Positions 13,110-18,587 of a stretch of 18,587 nt of DNA are shown piece by piece. A program made the position numbers and the translations under genes. Position 1 is the first letter of the stretch. Each line of letters begins with the position of its first letter. The stretch covers positions 1 to 18,587 of the forward strand of contig JAADEU010000011.1 in NCBI GenBank assembly GCA_013153235.1. The letters are read 5' to 3'. The notes beneath the pieces were generated by a model that was not told where the DNA came from, ran no database searches, and saw only the letters and a program-made list of their open reading frames with translations. This stretch comes from Aquificota bacterium. Its GTDB lineage: Bacteria > Aquificota > Aquificia > Aquificales > Hydrogenothermaceae.

Positions 13110-14390
13110 ATGGAAGAGGCTTTCAGTAGTCATTTTTATTATAGAAACGGCCGGCTCTTTGTAGAGGAAGTACCTGTAAAGGAAATTGCACAGAAGGTCG
13201 GCACCCCTGTTTATATCTACAGCAAAAAAGCCATTTTAGACAAACTCAGCCAGTACAGGGAAGCATTTTCAGACTATCCTACACTGATTTGTTATGCTGT
13301 AAAAGCAAATTCAAACCTGTCAATCCTTGAGCTCCTGAAGGAGGAAGGTTTAGGTCTTGATATCGTCTCAGGTGGTGAGCTGTACAGGGGGTTGAAGGCA
13401 GGATTTTCCCCTGAAAAAATCGTTTATGCCGGAGTCGGGAAAACAGACGGTGAGCTTTCAGACGCCATAAATGCAGGTATTCTCTCATTCAACGTTGAAA
13501 GTCTGATGGAGCTTGAGGTTTTAAATGAGCTTGCAGGAAAGCTCGGGAAAAAGGCAAATGTCTCAATAAGGATAAATCCTGATGTCAATCCAAAAACCCA
13601 TCCGTACATCTCAACAGGTCTGAGAAAAAGCAAGTTTGGGATAGATATGGAGGATGCCCCTGGTGCTTTCAGGCTGGCAGAAAAACTTGAGAACCTGAAC
13701 CTTGTGGGTATCCACTGTCATATCGGTTCCCAGATAATGGATGTCTCCCCTTACAGGGAGGCTGTGGAAAAAACTGTGGAGCTTGTCTTTAAACTGGAAA
13801 AGGAGGGTATAAAACTCCAGCATATTGATATAGGTGGTGGACTGGGTATAAAGTACAGGCCGGAAGACCAGCCTCCACACCCATCACAACTGGCACAGAT
13901 GGTAGTCCCGATTGTAAAGCAGACAGGACTGAAGCTGATAATTGAGCCTGGCAGGTCTCTTATCGGCGAGGCGGGTATTCTCCTGTCCCAGGTGATTTTC
14001 CTGAAAGATAAAGGGGATAAGCATTTCATAATTATAGATGCAGGGATGAACGACCTTTTAAGACCTGCAATGTACAACGCATACCACCACATAATCCCTG
14101 CAGAAAAGAAGGAAAAGAAAATAACAGCGGATATTGTGGGCCCTATCTGTGAGACAGGTGATTTCTTTGCCCTTGACAGACAGATAGATGCCGTTGAAAG
14201 GGGGGATTATCTGGCTGTTATGAGTGCCGGAGCATATGGTTTTTCAATGGCATCTAACTACAACACAAGACCAAGGGCTGCAGAGGTTCTGGTGGATGGG
14301 GAGAATTTCCATGTAATAAGACAGAGAGAAACCTATGAGGATATAATAAAACCTGAATTAACAGCAGTTAACAAAGAATCGGAGAGGTGA
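13110..14390 (+). CDS. lysA: Diaminopimelate decarboxylase
   Basis: PLP enzyme that decarboxylates meso-diaminopimelate to lysine, the final step of the pathway. It has 426 residues, normal. The PLP lysine is Lys65 in YAVKANSN (62-69). Further family motifs are HCHIGSQI (202-209), GGGLG (242-246), EPGRSL (279-284), the CETGD segment from Cys347, and SAGAYGFSMASNYN (372-385). A strong GAGGAGGA lies just upstream of the ATG. It is the first gene after the divergent minC operon and is followed by purD after five bases, so the two are co-transcribed though they serve different pathways. Ornithine/arginine decarboxylases of the same fold are less likely because of the CETGD context. Confidence 0.96.
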   Translation: MEEAFSSHFYYRNGRLFVEEVPVKEIAQKVGTPVYIYSKKAILDKLSQYREAFSDYPTLICYAVKANSNLSILELLKEEGLGLDIVSGGELYRGLKAGFSPEKIVYAGVGKTDGELSDAINAGILSFNVESLMELEVLNELAGKLGKKANVSIRINPDVNPKTHPYISTGLRKSKFGIDMEDAPGAFRLAEKLENLNLVGIHCHIGSQIMDVSPYREAVEKTVELVFKLEKEGIKLQHIDIGGGLGIKYRPEDQPPHPSQLAQMVVPIVKQTGLKLIIEPGRSLIGEAGILLSQVIFLKDKGDKHFIIIDAGMNDLLRPAMYNAYHHIIPAEKKEKKITADIVGPICETGDFFALDRQIDAVERGDYLAVMSAGAYGFSMASNYNTRPRAAEVLVDGENFHVIRQRETYEDIIKPELTAVNKESER

Positions 14391-14395
14391 GATAA

Positions 14396-15679
14396 ATGAA
14401 GGTTCTTGTTGTGGGTAATGGCGGCAGAGAGCACGCTCTGGCATGGAAGATAAAACAGAGCCCTCTGGTTTCCCAGTTATACGTTGCCAGAGGAAATGCA
14501 GGAATATGGCAGATTGCCAGAAAGGTTGATATCAGTCCGACAGATGTAAACGCTCTGGTTGAGTTTGCAAAAAAGGAAGGTATAGACCTTACAGTCGTAG
14601 GTCCGGAGCAGCCCCTTTCTGAAGGAATAGTTGATGCCTTTGAGGAGGCAGGGCTTAAGATATTCGGACACAGGAAAAACGCAGCTGTTCTGGAAGCCAG
14701 CAAGGTTTTTGCTAAGAATTTTATGAAGAAATACGGAATACCAACTGCCTTTTATGAGACCTTTGATAACGAGGATGAGGCGGTTGATTTTATAAAAAAG
14801 ATGGGAACTCCTATCGTAATAAAAGCCGACGGACTGGCTGCAGGAAAAGGCGTTGTTATAGCCCACACAGAGGAAGAGGCAATTGAAACTGTAAAGGATA
14901 TGTTTGGAGGTAGATTCGGGGAGGCCAGTAAAAGAATCGTTATAGAGGAGTTCCTTGAAGGTGAAGAGGCTTCTTACATAGCGATGGTTGACGGTGAAGA
15001 GCTTGTTCCTATGGCAACATCCCAGGACCACAAGCAGGTATACGACGGGGATAAAGGTCCAAACACCGGTGGAATGGGTGCATACTCACCGGCTCCTGTG
15101 ATTACAGCTGAGGTTGAAAGACAGATACTGGAAAAAATCATGTACCCTACCCTCAGGGGTATGAAGGCAGAAGGCAGACAGATGAGGGGTTTCCTGTATG
15201 CAGGTCTGATGATTGGTCCAAAGGGAATAAATGTCCTTGAGTTTAATGTGAGAATGGGGGACCCGGAAACCCAGCCTATAATGAGAAGACTTGAGAGCGA
15301 CCTTGTCCAGCACATTCTGGATATCATTGATGGAAAAATAAAGGATGTACAGCCTGTTTGGAGTAACAAATATTCCATAGGCGTTGTTATGGCGTCAAAG
15401 GGCTATCCTGGAAAGTACGAGAAGGGATTTGAGATTACAGGTATAGAAGAGGCTGAGAAGGACCCTGATATTGTTGTGTTCCACGCAGGAACAGACATAA
15501 GAGATGGAAAACTTGTGACAGCAGGAGGAAGGGTACTTACCGTTACAGCCACAGGTGATACACTTAAGGAGGCAAAAGAAAAGGTTTACAGGGCGGTTGA
15601 AAAGATTCATTTTGAAGGTGCCCATTACAGAAGGGATATCGGTGACAAGGGCATAAAAAGGCTACAGCAGGATTTATAG
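14396..15679 (+). CDS. purD: Phosphoribosylamine-glycine ligase (GAR synthetase)
   Basis: ATP-grasp enzyme joining glycine to phosphoribosylamine in purine synthesis. It has 427 residues, standard for PurD. Motifs: GNGGREHAL (7-15), GPEQPLSEGIVDAF, the ATP-binding IKADGLAAGKGVVIA, SQDHKQVYDGDKGPNTGGMGAYSP and NVRMGDPETQ, with a C-terminal domain containing VFHAGT and SAGGRVL-like (TAGGRVLTVTATG). The ATG at 14396 follows GAGAGGTGA formed by the end of lysA. No other purine gene is nearby. Confidence 0.97.
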   Translation: MKVLVVGNGGREHALAWKIKQSPLVSQLYVARGNAGIWQIARKVDISPTDVNALVEFAKKEGIDLTVVGPEQPLSEGIVDAFEEAGLKIFGHRKNAAVLEASKVFAKNFMKKYGIPTAFYETFDNEDEAVDFIKKMGTPIVIKADGLAAGKGVVIAHTEEEAIETVKDMFGGRFGEASKRIVIEEFLEGEEASYIAMVDGEELVPMATSQDHKQVYDGDKGPNTGGMGAYSPAPVITAEVERQILEKIMYPTLRGMKAEGRQMRGFLYAGLMIGPKGINVLEFNVRMGDPETQPIMRRLESDLVQHILDIIDGKIKDVQPVWSNKYSIGVVMASKGYPGKYEKGFEITGIEEAEKDPDIVVFHAGTDIRDGKLVTAGGRVLTVTATGDTLKEAKEKVYRAVEKIHFEGAHYRRDIGDKGIKRLQQDL

Positions 15680-15699
15680 AAAATATTTTTTTGTTGATT

Positions 15700-15705
15700 T
15701 ATAAT
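15700..15705 (+). promoter_or_regulatory. Candidate -10 box for sdhA
   Basis: A perfect TATAAT in the 61-base gap between purD and sdhA predicts a start near 15712 and a leader of about 29 bases carrying AGGAGGG (15729-15735). No good -35 is found at normal spacing, and no hairpin terminator follows purD, so read-through from lysA-purD is also possible. Confidence 0.35.
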
Positions 15706-15740
15706 AAAACCACGTTTGATTTTTTAAAAGGAGGGTTGTA

Positions 15741-17450
15741 ATGCTTACCTATGATGTATTAATCGTCGGTGCAGGCGGCGGCGGACTGATGGCAGCACTT
15801 GAAGCAAGTAAAGCAAAAGATGTCAAGGTTGGTGTTGTAACGAAAGTATACCCTACCCGTTCACATACAGGAGCTGCTCAGGGTGGAATCAATGCAGCCC
15901 TTGCCAATGTTGACCCTTCAGACAGTCCTGAGGTTCACACATTTGACACAGTCAAAGGTTCCGACTACCTTGGGGACCAGGATGCGATTGAGTTTATGTG
16001 TAGAGAGGCACCAAAAAGAATATACGAGCTGGAACACCTTGGAGTTCCTTTCTCAAGGCTTCCTGACGGTAGAATAGCCCAGAGACCCTTTGGTGGAGCA
16101 GGTTTCCCAAGAACATGTTATGCTGCTGACAAAACAGGACACGTTATCCTCCATACGCTGTACGAGCAGTGTCTGAAAAATGACGTTGAGTTTTTAAACG
16201 AGTGGTTTGTAAAAGAGCTTCTGGTTGATAACGGTGAGGCTAAAGGTGTTGTTGCAATAGACATAAGAAGCGGTGAAGTTCATGTAATAAAGGCAAAGGC
16301 GGTTATCTTTGCCACAGGTGGATATGCAAGGGTTTACTGGGTAAGAAACTCTAACGCAATAGGTTCCACAGGTGACGGTGTTGCCCTGTGTTACAGGGCA
16401 GGAATCCCTATAAAGGATATGGAATTTGTCCAGTTCCACCCAACAGGCCTCAGGTCTACCGGAATCCTCGTTACTGAAGGTGCAAGGGGTGAAGGTGGAT
16501 ACCTGATAAACAACAAAGGGGAAAGATTTATGGAAAAATACGCCCCTAACAAGATGGAGCTTGCACCAAGGGATATGGTTGCAAGGGCTATAGAAACGGA
16601 GATACTGGAAGGTAGAGGCTGGGGCGAAGGAATGATGGCCTATGTCCATCTGGACCTTAGACACCTGGGTGCGAAGAAAATCAAAGAAAGACTTCCACAG
16701 ATTAGAATGCTTGCCATAGATTTTGAGGGTGTTGACCCTATAGAAGAGCCAATCCCTGTTAGACCTACAGCCCACTACTCAATGGGTGGAATCCATGTTG
16801 AGGACTACGAAACATCAATGACAAATGTTAAGGGTGTGTTTGCAGTTGGTGAGTGTGCCTGTGTTTCTGTCCACGGAGCAAACAGACTCGGTGGAAACTC
16901 ACTTCTGGACATAGTTGTGTTTGGAAAACCTGCCGGAGCCGCTGCTGTTGAGTACGCCAGAAACAAACCTGAGGATAACAGCTACAACTACAAGGCAGAA
17001 GAGGAAAGGGCAAGAAGGGAAGTTGAGGAGCTTCTGAAGAAGGAAGGCACAGAAAACATAAATGATATCAGAATGGAAATGGCCCAGACCATGTGGGACA
17101 AGGTTGGCATTTTCAGGGAAGAAAAACCTATGCAGGAAGCTATAGAAAAGATAAAAGAACTGAAGGAAAGGTACAAAAACCTTGCCCCTGGAGACAGCGG
17201 TAAACTGTTTAACACAGCACTGATTAACTACCTTGAACTTGGATACCTCCTTGACCTTGCAGAGGTAATCGCGATTACTGCAGAGATGAGGAAAGAATCA
17301 AGGGGAGCCCACGCAAGAAGGGACTATCCTGAGAGGGATGATGAGAACTTCCTGAAGCACTCAATGGCATATTACACAGAAGACGGTCCAAAAATTGAAT
17401 ATACAGAGGTTAGAATCACAAAATACGAACCACAGGAAAGAAAATACTAA
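15741..17450 (+). CDS. sdhA: Succinate dehydrogenase / fumarate reductase flavoprotein subunit
   Basis: FAD subunit that interconverts succinate and fumarate; in autotrophs using the reductive TCA cycle it may run as fumarate reductase. It has 569 residues. Seen: dinucleotide-binding GAGGGGLMAALEA (10-22), the covalent-FAD histidine His42 in RSHTGAAQGGINAAL, GSDYLGDQDAIEFM, AQRPFGGAGFPRTCYAADKTG, FVQFHPTG, active-site RPTAHYSMGGI, and VHGANRLGGNSLLD near the FAD. The covalent histidine argues for a quinone-linked SDH/FRD rather than a soluble single-subunit enzyme or L-aspartate oxidase. No iron-sulfur or membrane-anchor subunit gene is adjacent, and a strong terminator follows directly, so it is transcribed without its partners. 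Direction cannot be told from sequence. Confidence 0.94.
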   Translation: MLTYDVLIVGAGGGGLMAALEASKAKDVKVGVVTKVYPTRSHTGAAQGGINAALANVDPSDSPEVHTFDTVKGSDYLGDQDAIEFMCREAPKRIYELEHLGVPFSRLPDGRIAQRPFGGAGFPRTCYAADKTGHVILHTLYEQCLKNDVEFLNEWFVKELLVDNGEAKGVVAIDIRSGEVHVIKAKAVIFATGGYARVYWVRNSNAIGSTGDGVALCYRAGIPIKDMEFVQFHPTGLRSTGILVTEGARGEGGYLINNKGERFMEKYAPNKMELAPRDMVARAIETEILEGRGWGEGMMAYVHLDLRHLGAKKIKERLPQIRMLAIDFEGVDPIEEPIPVRPTAHYSMGGIHVEDYETSMTNVKGVFAVGECACVSVHGANRLGGNSLLDIVVFGKPAGAAAVEYARNKPEDNSYNYKAEEERARREVEELLKKEGTENINDIRMEMAQTMWDKVGIFREEKPMQEAIEKIKELKERYKNLAPGDSGKLFNTALINYLELGYLLDLAEVIAITAEMRKESRGAHARRDYPERDDENFLKHSMAYYTEDGPKIEYTEVRITKYEPQERKY

Positions 17451-17459
17451 AAACCTGCC

Positions 17460-17484
17460 GGCCCCTTTCAGAAGGGGCCTTTTT
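17460..17484 (+). terminator. Strong intrinsic terminator after sdhA
   Basis: GGCCCCTT (17460-17467) pairs perfectly with AAGGGGCC (17472-17479) around a four-base loop, followed by TTTTT (17480-17484). It begins nine bases after the sdhA stop codon and ends that transcript. Confidence 0.95.
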
Positions 17485-17510
17485 CATTTCAGCACTTTCC
17501 CTGATAAAAT
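17482..17510 (+). promoter_or_regulatory. Weak candidate promoter for pyrK
   Basis: TTTCAT (17482-17487) and TAAAAT (17505-17510) are 17 bases apart, with a start near 17517. The -35 is poor and overlaps the T run of the terminator. It is proposed mainly because pyrK follows a strong terminator and needs its own start. Confidence 0.25.
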
Positions 17511-17543
17511 AATTTCTGCCAATACCACTGCCGAGGTGAAATC

Positions 17544-18323
17544 TTGATATTTGATGAAAAGTACACAATCGTTGAAAACAGGCATATCTCAGGTATTACA
17601 TGGCTCCTGAGGGTAAAAGCCCCCCAGCTCAGGGATGCACCTGCCGGTTCCTTTGCAATGGTCAGGGCAACACCTGATTACGTTTATGACCCGATGATGA
17701 GAAGGGCTTTTGCCATAGCAGATATTCAAGGCGACGAAATACTGCTTTTTTACGATGTTTACGGAAAAGGAACGGCAATGCTTACAGAGAGAAAGGAAGG
17801 GGAAACGGTGAGTATACTTGCCCCTCTTGGAAGGAATTTTTTTCCGGAAGACCACAACCATTACATACTTGTAGGGGGCGGTATAGGATTTGCCGGTCTT
17901 TCACTGTTTATGAGGAGACTTAAAGAAAAGGGAAAATCATTCAGGGCAATATACGGTGTTAGAAGGAAAGAACAGCTATCCATGCTTGACTGGATAAAAG
18001 AAAATGGATTTGAAAACGATGTGATTATTTACACCGAAGACGGTAGCTACGGTGAAAAGGGTCTTGTGACAAGGGACCTGAAAGAGCTTATCGCTGAGTA
18101 TCCGGACACTGCTCTGGCTGTCTGCGGTCCTAAAGGGATGATGAGGGCTGTGATGGAGGTTGCAAGGGAAACAGGCACACCTGCCTATTTATCCCTTGAG
18201 GGCAAAATGGCATGTGGGTTTGGGATATGTATAGGCTGTGTGATAAAGGACACAGAAAAAGACAGCTATGTAAGGGTATGCTATGAGGGACCTGTTTTTG
18301 ACGGGCATAAAATACAGTTTTAG
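17544..18323 (+). CDS. pyrK: Dihydroorotate dehydrogenase electron-transfer subunit PyrK
   Basis: FAD and [2Fe-2S] subunit that passes electrons from PyrD to NAD+ in pyrimidine synthesis. It has 259 residues. The ferredoxin-reductase-like FAD domain has RRAFAIAD (53-60) and LAPLGRNF (92-99); the NAD domain has GGGIG (111-115), TEDGSYGEKGLVT and CGPKGMM (194-200). The iron-sulfur site is SLEGKMACGFGICIGC with Cys224, Cys229, Cys232 and Cys246, in the PyrK C-x4-C-x2-C pattern. The start is TTG at 17544, set by GAGGTGA (17533-17539); the nearby ATG at 17554 is out of frame. No pyrD is in the visible part. Related flavin reductases such as the small subunit of NADPH-dependent glutamate synthase-like or sulfide dehydrogenases are the alternative. 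Confidence 0.88.
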   Translation: MIFDEKYTIVENRHISGITWLLRVKAPQLRDAPAGSFAMVRATPDYVYDPMMRRAFAIADIQGDEILLFYDVYGKGTAMLTERKEGETVSILAPLGRNFFPEDHNHYILVGGGIGFAGLSLFMRRLKEKGKSFRAIYGVRRKEQLSMLDWIKENGFENDVIIYTEDGSYGEKGLVTRDLKELIAEYPDTALAVCGPKGMMRAVMEVARETGTPAYLSLEGKMACGFGICIGCVIKDTEKDSYVRVCYEGPVFDGHKIQF

Positions 18324-18332
18324 GAGGTAAAG

Positions 18333-18587
18333 ATGCTAAAGGAAGGTATGTTTTATTGGGAATATTCTTTAGAGCATTTGGACGATTTTCCAGATCCGTA
18401 TTATATAAATGATGTAATAATAATACATCCTGAAGAGAAAAAAGAATTCTTAGATAATGTGAAGAGGTTGAGAGACTTGATAACGGCTTATTGTTCTTTA
18501 AGAGAAAATGGTATAAACGATGGTATTAGTAAAATTATAAGTAAAATTAAAGAAATATTGCTTAATGTTGAAAATATAAACTATACG
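18333..18587 (+). CDS. Unknown protein, partial (C-terminus beyond window)
   Basis: An open frame of 85 codons with no stop before the right edge. The ATG is preceded by TAGGAGGT (18321-18328), which overlaps the pyrK stop codon, so initiation is well supported. The protein begins MLKEGMFYWEYSLEHLDDF, has an acidic, aromatic-rich first third and then a lysine-rich helical part ending in KIISKIKEILLNVENI. I recognise no domain. A hand count gives 69 G+C in 255 bases (27%), far below pyrK and the other core genes, suggesting recent acquisition. It could begin an accessory region or an immunity- or restriction-associated gene, but nothing visible supports a specific choice. Confidence 0.72.
   Translation, partial: MLKEGMFYWEYSLEHLDDFPDPYYINDVIIIHPEEKKEFLDNVKRLRDLITAYCSLRENGINDGISKIISKIKEILLNVENINYT

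Noticed and set aside
1..18587. CRISPR arrays, tRNA genes, transposons, prophage, sigma-28 promoters, riboswitches
   Set aside because: I looked on both strands and found no regularly spaced repeats, cloverleaf-like genes, transposase motifs, sigma-28 -10 boxes in intergenic sequence, or structured leaders; gaps are too short for most of these.

Overview
The window looks like a chromosomal core-genome segment from a thermophilic, flagellated, Gram-negative-type bacterium. The best guess is an Aquificota member of the Persephonella/Sulfurihydrogenibium type. This rests on inference: arginine is mostly AGA/AGG and isoleucine often ATA, the proteins are rich in Lys and Glu, genes from unrelated pathways share tight operons, and a succinate dehydrogenase/fumarate reductase flavoprotein sits alone. 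No rRNA, tRNA, CRISPR array, insertion sequence or phage gene was seen. Coding density is very high, and no gap exceeds about 115 bases.

Layout. (1) 1-1944, minus strand: a UDP-glucose 6-dehydrogenase cut by the window start, an AT-rich family-4-type glycosyltransferase with its own promoter, and a UPF0235/DUF167 protein. (2) 1970-3099, plus strand: a small membrane protein, shikimate kinase (aroK) and holo-ACP synthase (acpS). (3) 3170-6261, plus strand: a sigma-54-type promoter, then flhF, flhG, fliA (sigma-28) and an unrecognised helical protein, forming a flagellar placement and gene-control operon. (4) 13027 down to 6258, minus strand: nine closely packed genes, minC-minD-minE-hisG-glmU-SurA-like isomerase-trpD-small membrane protein-fabL. 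They join division-site placement, histidine and tryptophan synthesis, UDP-GlcNAc synthesis, envelope protein folding and fatty-acid synthesis. The run ends in a hairpin terminator that lies partly inside the convergent flagellar-operon gene. (5) 13110-15679, plus strand: lysA and purD. (6) 15741-17484: sdhA as a single gene with a strong intrinsic terminator. (7) 17544 to the end: a PyrK-type electron-transfer subunit, then the start of an AT-rich unknown gene cut by the window end.

How the parts connect. Two separate MinD-family positioning systems lie within 10 kb: FlhF/FlhG for flagellar site and number, and MinCDE for the division site. Their operons converge and share four bases. Several genes supply the envelope: acpS and fabL for fatty acids, glmU for cell wall and lipid A precursors, the SurA-like isomerase for outer-membrane proteins, and ugd with the glycosyltransferase for surface polysaccharide. 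The least explained items are the 162-residue protein after fliA, the 104-residue membrane protein ending in three histidines, the possible leaderless promoters at about 1622 and 1970, and the AT-rich gene at the right edge.
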